A stretch of DNA of 24,973 nt. It comes from a virus. The stretch is taken from positions 1 to 24,973 of the IMG/VR virus record IMGVR_UViG_3300046011_003041; one strand, 5' to 3'. The position numbers and the translations under genes are program-made. The notes beneath the pieces were generated by a model. It ran no database searches. It saw nothing but the letters and a program-made list of their open reading frames with translations, and was not told the DNA's origin. This document shows, piece by piece, positions 1 through 8,400 of the stretch (its first letter is position 1; each line of letters begins with the position of its first letter).

Positions 1-1
1 T

Positions 2-418
2 ACAGATAACCCTGAATTAGCTATAGAAAATCGAGTAGTATTAGTAATAACAAATGATTGCTACCTACCTAAGTTTTGGGAAGTACAATTTTTACGCACT
101 TTACAAATTGATACATCACAAGTTTTAGTTCCATGTTTTACTAATTCAAAATACCAAGAACAACAATGTCCGTTATTTGAGACATTTACTGATGGAATAT
201 ACCTTGAAAAATTAGACTGGTATAATAGATGTAGTAAACCAACTATTAAACAAATATCAAATTGCTCTGTTGATGCAAGTTTATTTGGATATACTACGTT
301 CGTAGATACTCCATTAGATGAACGAAATTGGAATGTATTACAATCATGTATTATTGGTAATTCAGCAATACTACTTAAAGATACTAACAGTGTTATAAAC
401 TTATTGGATTTAATATGA
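2..418 (+). CDS. C-terminal part of an unidentified protein upstream of glycosyltransferases (5' truncated)
   Basis: An open frame enters from the left edge and stops at the TGA at 416-418, giving 138 residues with no start codon that must be used. The codon usage matches the downstream genes. I do not recognise a family. The start of the fragment (RVVLVITNDCYLP) reads like a beta strand followed by a loop, and the end (NWNVLQSCIIGNSAILLKD) is mixed alpha/beta. The next gene starts at 415, so the stop codon overlaps the following ATG and the two are probably translationally coupled. Because the next two genes are GT-A glycosyltransferases, this may be the tail of a third sugar-related enzyme, but no DXD or other catalytic motif lies inside the fragment. 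The function is open; the reading frame itself is well supported. Confidence 0.7.
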   Translation, partial: TDNPELAIENRVVLVITNDCYLPKFWEVQFLRTLQIDTSQVLVPCFTNSKYQEQQCPLFETFTDGIYLEKLDWYNRCSKPTIKQISNCSVDASLFGYTTFVDTPLDERNWNVLQSCIIGNSAILLKDTNSVINLLDLI

Positions 419-990
419 TACAAGTTTGCATACCTCACACCGGGTCAATTGAAAGTAATGTAGTTGAGTGGCTAACCGCTCATAATCATAAACCATATCT
501 ACAAAAAGCATATTCGGTATGTAAAGGTAGAAATCAATTACTGAGTCGATTTTTAACTATGTCGACAGCCGACTGGTTATTCTATCTCGATTCAGATATG
601 TGCCCAGCCACACCTGGGTTATTTAATTTTGTAGAACAACAAACAGATATCGACTGCATGTTTGTCCCAGGTATTACTAATAAATTAAAATGGAACATGT
701 CATTAGATACCGCTGAGCTATTAGATTTAAAAGAATATACACCTAATGGTAAATACGAATTAAGACCTACAAATATATTTGGTGGATCAGGGGTATTTTT
801 ACATAGACGGTTATTAGAAAAATTACCTGCTAATATATGGCGTGAATCAAATAACAATAATACATCAGAAGACATTTTATTTTCATACACACTAACTCAA
901 ACATATCAAGTACCGGCATATGTAATATACAATTCAGCCCTACATCACTACAAAGGTGGATTTGACCTATTGTCTCTAGCCGGACTATGA
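415..990 (+). CDS. GT-A fold glycosyltransferase, GT2-like
   Basis: A 191-residue protein with the layout of a short family-2-like nucleotide-sugar glycosyltransferase. An N-terminal strand (IQVCIPHTGSIES) starts the Rossmann-like half, and GRNQLL (residues 38-43) matches the Arg-Asn motif seen in phage and bacterial GT2 relatives. DSD at residues 59-61 is the DXD motif that binds the metal and sugar nucleotide. GGSGVFLHRR followed by SED near residue 152 fits the acceptor-side acidic motif, and a His pair near residue 177 could complete metal binding. There is no transmembrane segment, so it is probably a cytosolic enzyme in the infected cell. The ATG overlaps the previous stop, and the gene overlaps the next one by ATGA, so all three are likely co-translated. 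Donor and acceptor cannot be told from sequence. Confidence 0.8.
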   Translation: MIQVCIPHTGSIESNVVEWLTAHNHKPYLQKAYSVCKGRNQLLSRFLTMSTADWLFYLDSDMCPATPGLFNFVEQQTDIDCMFVPGITNKLKWNMSLDTAELLDLKEYTPNGKYELRPTNIFGGSGVFLHRRLLEKLPANIWRESNNNNTSEDILFSYTLTQTYQVPAYVIYNSALHHYKGGFDLLSLAGL

Positions 991-1643
991 AAATATTAGT
1001 AGGTGCACCAGTAAATCAAACTACGGTAATATTTGAGCAATATCTTAATTCGTTGCGAAACATGAAAGGTGAGTTTGATTTATTTTTTATACTACATAAT
1101 TCACCACATCTAATACCGTTACTATCAGATAACGAATATGTAGAGTTTAATACTAACACTAAGTACGAACCACATAATTGGACTCCAAAAAATTTAAAGG
1201 AAGTTGGAATTATGCGTAATATGTTAGTAGATTATGCAAAAACCAATGATTATGATTACTTTTTTTCAGTAGATAGCGACCAAATAATACACCAAGATAC
1301 TCTAGTGCATTTAATATCATTAAATAAAGATATTGTTGGTGAAGTAATATGGACAAAATGGAAAGATAACGAAGAAGAGATGCCAAATGCATGGATGTCG
1401 GATTTCTATGAGTTTGGTAACTTCCCTATTCAGTTATTACGAGTACCCGGGTTATATAAAGTTGGGATGATGGGTGGGTGTTACTTAATAAAAAAAGCTG
1501 TACTACACGCAGGTGTAAGTTATGCACCTATATATAATATTTCGTATACTGCATGGGAAGATAGAGCATTCTTTGTGCGTGCAGCGGTACACGGGTTCGA
1601 TTGTTATTTAGACACCACGTACCCTGTTAAACATTTATATTAA
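987..1643 (+). CDS. GT-A fold glycosyltransferase, GT2-like (second copy)
   Basis: A 218-residue protein with the same architecture as the gene before it but only distant sequence similarity. It opens with MKILVGAPVNQT. IMRNML (residues 75-80) carries the Arg-Asn motif, VDSD ends at D98 and gives the DXD metal site, and AWEDRAFF (around 189-196) is the acidic catalytic-base region. A His near the C-terminus (H216, in VKHLY) is placed like the third metal ligand of GT-A enzymes. It starts inside the stop codon of the preceding gene (ATGA, 987-990), which indicates translational coupling. The pair ends just before the late promoter at 1650. Phages carry such enzymes to modify DNA, virion proteins or host surface glycans; the position beside tail-fibre genes makes virion or host-envelope modification more attractive, as an inference. 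Confidence 0.82.
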   Translation: MKILVGAPVNQTTVIFEQYLNSLRNMKGEFDLFFILHNSPHLIPLLSDNEYVEFNTNTKYEPHNWTPKNLKEVGIMRNMLVDYAKTNDYDYFFSVDSDQIIHQDTLVHLISLNKDIVGEVIWTKWKDNEEEMPNAWMSDFYEFGNFPIQLLRVPGLYKVGMMGGCYLIKKAVLHAGVSYAPIYNISYTAWEDRAFFVRAAVHGFDCYLDTTYPVKHLY

Positions 1644-1656
1644 TATTAATATAAAT
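1633..1656. repeat. Perfect 24-bp AT palindrome overlapping a late promoter
   Basis: The arms ATTTATATTAAT (1633-1644) and ATTAATATAAAT (1645-1656) are exact reverse complements with no spacer. The right arm holds most of the TATAAATA box at 1650-1657. On the minus strand the left arm gives TATAAATG (1639-1632), one base off the box. The left edge runs into the end of the glycosyltransferase gene. A similar palindrome/promoter arrangement occurs at 16388-16413. Confidence 0.75.
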
Positions 1657-1657
1657 A
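1650..1657 (+). promoter_or_regulatory. T4-type late promoter (TATAAATA)
   Basis: The exact T4 late -10 box TATAAATA lies in the gap between the glycosyltransferase gene and the fibre-like gene starting at 1685. T4 late transcripts start about six bases past the box, so the predicted start is near 1663, giving a leader of roughly 20 bases. T4 late promoters have no -35 element and are read by RNA polymerase carrying a gp55-type sigma factor with a sliding-clamp co-activator. An all-AT octamer also occurs by chance in DNA this AT-rich, so the intergenic position is the main support. Confidence 0.65.
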
Positions 1658-1684
1658 GTATACAAACATTTATATGAGTTGATG

Positions 1685-2494
1685 ATGACTAACGTAATAG
1701 CAAATTATAATACCACTAATTATTATATTCCATTACCCTATATTGCTAATAGAGTAGTAGATGATTTATCGCGTATCGTATCTGCTTTTGTAACTATCGA
1801 CTCTTTACTAGCTACAAAAGCAGATAGTAGCTTGATCGGAACACTTAACGGTCTTGCGACGTTAGATAGTAATGGTAGACTAACATCCTCTCAATTACCG
1901 GCATTAACTGGTGATGTAACTTCTAATGCTGGATCTACAACACTAGCTTTGTCTAACACTGGTGTTGTAGCTGGGACGTATAACTCTGTTACTGTAGATG
2001 CTAAGGGTCGAGTTATAAGTGCATCAGTTGTGTCAACTACACCTAATGTATCAAGTGATTTTACAACTACGTTAAACACGTTAAGCTTATCTGACACTGG
2101 TGTTGTAGCCGGGACGTACAGTTCGGTGACTGTTGATGCTAAGGGGCGAATTACAAATGGTACGATTCCTGCTAACGATCCTTCACAAACACAGTCTAAA
2201 ACACTTCAATGGGTTGGAACCGTTACTAGCATGATTGGTAATAATAGATGGTATCCATTTAAACCGGTTACAATAATTGGTGCATATATGTCTATAAATA
2301 CCGCGCCAACCTCATCAATTACAGCAACTATAAATAAAAACGGAGTAGCAATAGGTACTGTTACACTATTAGCAGGTGCTTATATAAGTACCACCACCGG
2401 CTTATTAACATCAATGACAGTTGATGATTATATTCTTGTTGATATTGCAGGTACTTCCGGAGCTAATGCTTCATTAACGATAACCTATATTTAA
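1685..2494 (+). CDS. Small tail-fibre-like protein with phage fibre repeats
   Basis: A 269-residue probable virion fibre protein. Residues 1-60 form a short N-terminal part, probably the attachment end. The middle holds two copies of the phage tail-fibre repeat built on GVVAGTYxSVTVDAKGR (around residues 98 and 140). The same repeat fills the C-terminal third of the giant fibre at 5468-12166, and the DNA is similar too. The last 100 residues (from KTLQWVGTVTSMIGNNRW) look like a compact beta-sandwich with ASITATINKNG-like strands, a form common at phage fibre tips. The start is uncertain: TTG 1679, ATG 1682 and ATG 1685 are in frame. ATG 1685 is preferred because GAG at 1676-1678 then sits six bases upstream. 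A late promoter at 1650 precedes it, and the next gene follows nine bases later. Confidence 0.75.
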   Translation: MTNVIANYNTTNYYIPLPYIANRVVDDLSRIVSAFVTIDSLLATKADSSLIGTLNGLATLDSNGRLTSSQLPALTGDVTSNAGSTTLALSNTGVVAGTYNSVTVDAKGRVISASVVSTTPNVSSDFTTTLNTLSLSDTGVVAGTYSSVTVDAKGRITNGTIPANDPSQTQSKTLQWVGTVTSMIGNNRWYPFKPVTIIGAYMSINTAPTSSITATINKNGVAIGTVTLLAGAYISTTTGLLTSMTVDDYILVDIAGTSGANASLTITYI

Positions 2495-2503
2495 GGAACC
2501 ATT

Positions 2504-4738
2504 ATGGCAGCACCTACAATTACCTCTTTAGGTAATAATACAACGCAAATAACTCTTAATCAATCGACTATAGTTGAAATGACTACAGCTGTTAAAAATG
2601 CTATTACAGGCCTAACTATTCCTACTGCAACTACTTTTAGTAATGGTGGAACAACTGGATGGGATCTTGTATGGGAAGGTTATTTGCATGACTATACTAA
2701 AGTATTTCATCAAGTATTTAGAGCATTAAATAAAGATGGTGTATCCTATAAACCGCTTATTTTACGATGGTATCCACAAGAAAATGAATTATGGGTTACT
2801 ACTTGTGAGAATATTACAATAGGTGGCAGTGCAAGTGTTTTTACTGCAGCACCTAACCAAGCACGAACTACTACATATAATAATACAACATTTGTGAATG
2901 AAGCCTTTACATGGGAAAATTGTTCAGCTACTCCATTTAAAATGGATGCTTGTGATTTAATTATTAATGTAGATGCTAGACATTTTATTGTACAATCGTA
3001 TATTGCATCAGAGCCTGGTCCATGGCAAGGTATTTTTGAAATACAAAGAAATGATCCGTTAGATACGCCCACGCAGTCAAAACCTTGTTGGGGTTTTATA
3101 GGCTCTACATTATGGATGCTTGGGGTTACGAACAATGATCCTACTACCTTAAATGCCAGTGGCTCAGTACCGCTAGCTAATAGTCCGGGTAGAACATATC
3201 CATTAATTTGTATGCCATCGATAATGAAATCTACAGGAAGAGCCACGGGTTACAGTGCATGTATAGATTTAGCAGCAGATTTTGGGATAGGAACTTTCCC
3301 TACATGGACACATTACAGTTCTACTTTTAACCCTAGTTATCATTCTCCTGCGCTGCCTGCGCTAATGTCAAATGATGCTAATAATGGCAGATTTCAATTC
3401 AGCGGATGGGATAAGACTAAACGGGCAGCTTTACCAATATCAGTTGTGTCTGATTATGCTTCAACAGCGCCAGTTGTTCTTGGGCAAATATATGGCTTAA
3501 AATTAATTGGTCCTGTTGGGCAAAGCATGAATAAAATGAAGTTAACTGTAGATAGTGACGGAAGTTACTCTGCTAGTGGTACTGAAAAAGATCATTTCAT
3601 ATTAAATATACACCATAAAAATGGTTACTCTATTCAGGCTCATGCTGCGCGGACTGAATTAACTTACACAACTCTTGGCAGTTTTCCTGGTGATAGCTCT
3701 TATGGTATATGTGCTATTGTCAGCGCAGGCTCGTGCTATATTGCTGTGCAAGGTACAAAAGTATACAAAGTAGATGCTTTTTCTGGTGGTACATCACTTT
3801 TATTTACTGCAAGCGGTGCATATACTGCGCATCGTTTTGACGGTGAAAAATATTTTTATATGATGACTAGCAGTCAATTACATCGTATAGACGTGTATCA
3901 AGGAACAGTCAATTCATATGCAGTTACCTCAAGCGCAAAGTGGTTTGATTTGCTTCGTTCATCTCTTGGTGTTGATAATATACTGTATACAACGATTAAT
4001 ACCACAGTAGCACCTATTGTGTATAAACTTGATGTAAGTGCTGGAACTAACTCAACTTTAGTAACATCTCCGTCTGTGGCTAATTCAATTGCATTAGGTT
4101 CGCTTGCTATCGATGCATGGGGGAATATTGCATTTCAAACTACTGCATGGAGTTCTAGTGTATTGCCATTCAGAATTAAATATTACAGCAATACAGCTGT
4201 TTGGTCAGAGGTTGGTATGCCAGTAGTTCCAAGCACTGATTTTCAATATCAGTATCACAATAATATACGATTGATCAATAGCTCAACATTTATCAGCGCT
4301 TTAGCAAATGGCGGTCCTCACAGTAGAACTGCATTTTATAAGATTTATGTTAACGTTTTTAATTTCAGTACATTCCCAAATGTTCAACTTCAAATGTCTA
4401 GTTTTCCGCACGAAACTAATATGTATCCTCCATATGCAATTAGCAGATTTTTTGGTAATTTGGTAATTGGTGGGGTTACTACACAGTCTAACGGTAATAA
4501 TTATTCTTACGCGCACCTGTCAGCATATGGAAGTACATATTTTTACGGAAATACGGCTAATTTTGCCGATACCACTCTTGCTCCTACTAATGGAGCTGTG
4601 TGGACATTAATGAGCGATGGTGTTCGGGCTATAATGCCTAGTGGTGCAGGTGGTACTGCTCTTAGAGTAATTTCAGGCTTTGGCAGTGACCGTGTATACA
4701 ACCAAACAAAATTAGCGCAGATTGCAGTGGTGGCATAG
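2504..4738 (+). CDS. Large virion protein of unknown family with probable C-terminal beta-propeller
   Basis: A 744-residue protein not assigned to a named family. The strong AAGGA (2493-2497) overlaps the preceding stop and fixes the ATG six bases on. Residues 1-45 are Thr/Asn-rich, as in fibre attachment regions. Residues 50-400 are a mixed aromatic-rich region (GWDLVWEGYLHDYTKVF, then WYPQENELWVTT). From about residue 400 there are spaced strands with a similar ending, VYKVDAFSGG, LHRIDVYQGT and VYKLDVSAGT, about 41-46 residues apart, typical of beta-propeller blades. There is no signal peptide, transmembrane helix or recognisable catalytic motif. Its place between a fibre protein and two small genes, under a late promoter, suggests a fibre or baseplate-associated adhesin. 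The coding call is sure; the function is inference. Confidence 0.75.
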   Translation: MAAPTITSLGNNTTQITLNQSTIVEMTTAVKNAITGLTIPTATTFSNGGTTGWDLVWEGYLHDYTKVFHQVFRALNKDGVSYKPLILRWYPQENELWVTTCENITIGGSASVFTAAPNQARTTTYNNTTFVNEAFTWENCSATPFKMDACDLIINVDARHFIVQSYIASEPGPWQGIFEIQRNDPLDTPTQSKPCWGFIGSTLWMLGVTNNDPTTLNASGSVPLANSPGRTYPLICMPSIMKSTGRATGYSACIDLAADFGIGTFPTWTHYSSTFNPSYHSPALPALMSNDANNGRFQFSGWDKTKRAALPISVVSDYASTAPVVLGQIYGLKLIGPVGQSMNKMKLTVDSDGSYSASGTEKDHFILNIHHKNGYSIQAHAARTELTYTTLGSFPGDSSYGICAIVSAGSCYIAVQGTKVYKVDAFSGGTSLLFTASGAYTAHRFDGEKYFYMMTSSQLHRIDVYQGTVNSYAVTSSAKWFDLLRSSLGVDNILYTTINTTVAPIVYKLDVSAGTNSTLVTSPSVANSIALGSLAIDAWGNIAFQTTAWSSSVLPFRIKYYSNTAVWSEVGMPVVPSTDFQYQYHNNIRLINSSTFISALANGGPHSRTAFYKIYVNVFNFSTFPNVQLQMSSFPHETNMYPPYAISRFFGNLVIGGVTTQSNGNNYSYAHLSAYGSTYFYGNTANFADTTLAPTNGAVWTLMSDGVRAIMPSGAGGTALRVISGFGSDRVYNQTKLAQIAVVA

Positions 4739-5140
4739 ATGGCCACTCTCCCAACTACTACATATGTAACGCCTTTATATAGAAGTGCAAATATTAGTAA
4801 CCAAGTACGTTGCGGTACATTTTATGACTTGCCATTTTCAGCTAAACAAGTACATAAAATAGATAATTGTAAAGGCTGGAAGGATGCTACTATTAGTCCA
4901 AACGTAGGTAATTTTTATAGCATTTTAAATAATTTTAAAATTGACGCTAAAGTAAAATACGGGGGTGTAATACCTCCAGAAGAGCCTAAATCATTATTAT
5001 TTGTGATTAATTATAGGCAAGATTTATTGGCTCAATATTTTTATCCATTCCCTATCCCAACACTATTTAGTGTAGCCACGGGGTGGAAAAGCCCCTACGC
5101 ACTTACAGCAGGTGTTCAATTTTATTCATACTGGAGTTAA
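4739..5140 (+). CDS. Hypothetical protein, 133 residues, in fibre operon
   Basis: The ATG follows directly after the TAG of the previous gene (4736-4738), with no gap and only a weak ribosome site, so translation is probably coupled. The protein is soluble and beta-rich with many Tyr, Phe and Asn residues. It has a Pro-rich middle (GGVIPPEEPKS) and an aromatic segment (QYFYPFPIPTLF) near residue 100. No family is recognised. Length and place fit a small structural accessory of the 744-residue protein, but this is context only. Confidence 0.65.
   Translation: MATLPTTTYVTPLYRSANISNQVRCGTFYDLPFSAKQVHKIDNCKGWKDATISPNVGNFYSILNNFKIDAKVKYGGVIPPEEPKSLLFVINYRQDLLAQYFYPFPIPTLFSVATGWKSPYALTAGVQFYSYWS
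5133..5136 (+). promoter_or_regulatory. Ribosome binding site that fixes the start at 5142
   Basis: GGAG lies five bases before ATG 5142 and just before the stop codon (TAA 5138-5140) of the previous gene. It favours 5142 over the in-frame ATG at 5112, which lies inside the upstream gene with no comparable site. Confidence 0.6.
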
Positions 5141-5141
5141 T

Positions 5142-5372
5142 ATGGATTACAATACAATTAAAGAATTTCTATCATCTGCTACGTTTATCTATGCAGATAT
5201 AACAGAAGAAGAGTTAAGTAACGCCACAGGTAGTATATATCTTACAGAAGTTAACGGTATTAAGTACTTAGGTACATCAATGGCTATTGAAGAATTGGCA
5301 GAGAAAGAGTTAATAGCTCCTGCACCTGTCGAAGAAGAAGTGATTGTTGAAGAAGTACCAGTAGTAGAGTAA
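5142..5372 (+). CDS. Small acidic hypothetical protein, 76 residues
   Basis: The start is set at ATG 5142, one base after the upstream stop, with GGAG five bases before it. An in-frame ATG at 5112 would add ten residues but overlaps the preceding gene and lacks a good ribosome site. The first 50 residues look folded (MDYNTIKEFLSSATFIYADI, then GSIYLTEVNGIKYLG). The last 20 are an acidic low-complexity tail of Pro, Val and Glu (APAPVEEEVIVEEVPVVE). Such tails occur on small phage accessory proteins that sit next to fibre genes. No family is recognised. It is the last gene before the control region of the giant fibre. Confidence 0.65.
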   Translation: MDYNTIKEFLSSATFIYADITEEELSNATGSIYLTEVNGIKYLGTSMAIEELAEKELIAPAPVEEEVIVEEVPVVE

Positions 5373-5387
5373 AGTTATATCTTAATT

Positions 5388-5457
5388 CTCTATACATTTA
5401 TAAATACGAGTTAATTAAACATAATTAGATGTTGATTCTGGTTTTAAATGTATAGAG
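5388..5457 (+). promoter_or_regulatory. Inverted repeat able to hide the giant-fibre ribosome site
   Basis: CTCTATACATTTA (5388-5400) and TAAATGTATAGAG (5445-5457) are perfect 13-base reverse complements separated by 44 bases. The right arm includes the first four bases of the Shine-Dalgarno AGAGGA (5454-5459) that serves ATG 5468. A transcript arriving from upstream contains both arms and can fold. A transcript from the late promoter, whose box overlaps the end of the left arm, should start near 5412 and lack that arm. This is the arrangement known from T4 genes such as e (lysozyme), where early read-through RNA is translationally silent and the late RNA is open. The repeat and overlap are directly visible; the regulatory role is inference. 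Confidence 0.6.
5399..5406 (+). promoter_or_regulatory. T4-type late promoter (TATAAATA) of the giant fibre
   Basis: The exact late -10 box sits in the 95-base gap before the 2232-residue fibre gene, with a predicted RNA start near 5412. Its first two bases are the last two of the left hairpin arm (5388-5400), so the resulting transcript would carry only the right arm. A ten-base palindrome ATTTATAAAT (5396-5405) overlaps the box. Confidence 0.7.
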
Positions 5458-5467
5458 GATATAATAA

Positions 5468-8400
5468 ATGTTAGCAGATGGTTTACAGTTCCTAGAAGGG
5501 TCGGTCAATACTAATCTTGTTTTACCATCAGTTACGGAAGCTGGTAAGGCCGCATTAGTTAACGTTGATGTTGGTGAGATTGTTTGGCAGACTACTGGTG
5601 AACAAGGTATCTATGTATATGACGGTACTGTTTGGCAATATGGGTTAGATACCGCTCCGTATACTCCACCTAAAACAACATTAACTGCATATGGTATTAC
5701 TGACGCGGTTCGATCAAACCCAACTATTACCGCAGGTACTGGTACTAAAGTTACATATGATAGTAAGGGTCTCGTAACAAGCTCTACTACACTAGTATTA
5801 TCCGACCTACCAGATATTCCGACCACAAAACTAACAGGTCAAATATCTGTTGCACAATTACCTACACTTGGTTCAACCGCACACACATATAATAAAGTTT
5901 ATGTTGATGCAACCGGTCGAGTTGTAAGTGGTGAAACAAGCACCACATTAGCTGGTTTTGGCATAACAGATGCAATCCGCTCAAACACAGCAATTACCGC
6001 AGGTACTGGAACTAAAGTTTCATATGACTCTAAAGGTCTAGTTTTATCGTCCACAACGTTAATTGAAACAGATATACCAAATATTCACACCAGTAAGTTA
6101 ATAGGTAAAATATCTACAGCTCAGCTACCAGAGCTTGGTGATATTACTAATACCTATACAAAACCACATATTGATAGCACTGGACGAGTAATTGGTGGTG
6201 ACAATCCAACAACTTTAGCTGGGTATGGCATTACAGATGCAATGTATGCTAATCAACTAATCACACCAAACACCGGCATTAAAATAACTTATGATGAAAA
6301 TGGATTAGTATTATCATCCGGCTCATTAACTGTAAGTGATATACCTGAACTAGATGCGAGTAAAATCACCACCGGTAGATTCTCTGCTAATTTTTTACCG
6401 TTTATTGATACGTTAAATATTGGTTATTACACAAAAGTATTAATAGATAATACTGGTCGTGTAACTGCTGGATCAAATCCAACTACCTTAGCTGGATACG
6501 GTATTACAGATGGTATGACCGGTAATGCTGATATTCCAGCTGGAACCGGTACTAAAATTACATATGATGAGAAGGGATTAGTTACCGCATCTGACATATT
6601 AATTGAAAGCGATATTCCGGACCTAGATGCTAATAAAATTACAACTGGTGTATTTAATGCATCATTACTGCCATTAACTGGTACAGCTGGTAGCTACTAT
6701 AATGTTACTACTGATAACAAAGGTAGAGTTACTGCGGGTGTTTCAAATTTAACTATTGCAGATATCGATGAGCTTACAAGTGAATTAGCGTATAAAGCTG
6801 TACCGAGTGATATTACATCCGCAATAGACGCCATTAAAGATGAAGTTGATTCAAGTGGAAACACACTTAAAAAATTATATAATTTAATATTATCTAATAG
6901 CCATGAAGTTACGGTTGCAGATACCGCAGCTAGAAATGCATTAAATATCTCATCATTACCAACTAACATATTCGTAGTTAATGATGGTGACGACCACTGG
7001 GCGTTATATAAAGCTACTACATTAGGTTTAGCTGTAGATGCAAATGTAGTTAAGATATCTGACCCAGACTTATTAAACGGTGCACTAGGATTTAACGCTG
7101 AAGGTATTAACAATAAAGATCCTGATGAAACATTATCAGCTAATAGCGATATTAAATATCCAACACAAAAAGCTGTTAAAACATATGCTGACACAAAACT
7201 ATCGCCAAATGCTGATATTGTTGCAGGTACCGGTACTAAAATTACTTATGATAGTAAGGGGTTAGTTGTTAGCAAATCAACGCTTGTAGCATCTGATATT
7301 CCAAGTTTAGATGCGAGTGTGATTACATCAGGGGTATTTAATCAAACATTGATTCCAACTGTTGGTATTAATACTGCATTAACATACGTAAAAGTAAATG
7401 CTGATCAGTATGGGCGAGTCACATCCGGTGTAACCGCATTAACAGCATCTGATATACCAAACCTAGATGCAAGTAAAATTACCACCGGTAAAATTACAAC
7501 AAGTATGTTGCCTGATATTGGTATCAGCGAACATACATATCGTTCTGTAAGTGTTGACGGTCAAGGACGAGTAGTTACAGGTACTAACCCTACTACTCTA
7601 GATGGGTACGGAATTACTGATGCTTTAAGAGTTCCAGCAGCAATAACGCCTGCAACTGGTATTAAAATTACATATGACACACATGGGTTCGTATTGAGCT
7701 CAGAACCAAGTCTTGCTGTATCTGATATTCCTGATTTACCATTAAGTAAAATTACATCCGGTGTATTAGAAGCATCTATGCTTCCATTATCAGGTGTAAC
7801 AGCGGGTCACTTTAAGAAAATTACTGCTGATCGATTTGGCCGTGTAGTAGGTGGAACAGATACTCTTATTATTCCTGATATTACCGATTTACAAGCGGCA
7901 TTAGATACAAAAATTACAGGCCCAGTTGCACAAAGTTATGTTGATATTGCCGTAGCCGCTATTAAAAATAATGTACCTGTTGCAGGTGAAACATTAAATG
8001 ATTTATACGAGTTAATTAAAGTATGTCAACATGATACTGCAGTTATTAATATTGCTGCACGTAACGATTTAATTGTTGATTCATTACCTGCAACCATATT
8101 TGTTGAGGATGATGGCGATGGTAAGTGGGCGCTATATCGTGTGTTATTTACCGATGAGCAGTTTGGTAACTATCAACTAACTCATGAAGATGCGGTTATA
8201 CATGATAAGTTTGCAAAAATATCTGATGAGAGTTTCCTTGCTCTTATCGCTACAGGATTTACACCTGAAAACGCATACAACAAATCAACCAATATTTTAT
8301 TATTAGATGGTGCGCAGGCAAGTAGCGTTAAATATCCAACGCAATCAGCTGTAAAAAGTTATGTTGATAACAGATTACTAACGATATCATCATTACTAAC

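Noticed and set aside
61-438. Minus-strand open frame of 125 residues
   Set aside because: It lies antisense to a plus-strand frame that runs unbroken from the window edge and couples to the next gene. No ribosome site or family feature is seen.
2293-2346. Two further TATAAATA boxes (2293-2300 and 2339-2346)
   Set aside because: Both lie inside the fibre-like coding sequence, 150-210 bases before the next start. An all-AT octamer is expected a few times by chance in DNA of this composition, so position is the main evidence and it is lacking here.
2746-3246. 166-residue minus-strand frame
   Set aside because: It is antisense to the 744-residue protein, in a region where the sense frame is intact and has a strong ribosome site.
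5112-5141. Upstream ATG for the 76-residue protein
   Set aside because: It lies within the preceding gene and has no good ribosome site; ATG 5142 has GGAG five bases before it.
5388-5457. Reading the 13-base inverted repeat as a terminator
   Set aside because: The stem is AT-rich, the loop is 44 bases, and no U-run follows; the overlap with the ribosome site explains it better.
5681-6760. Regular spacing of repeats suggesting a CRISPR-like array
   Set aside because: The units are about 267 bases, in frame, diverged, and encode fibre modules; there are no short identical repeats with unique spacers.
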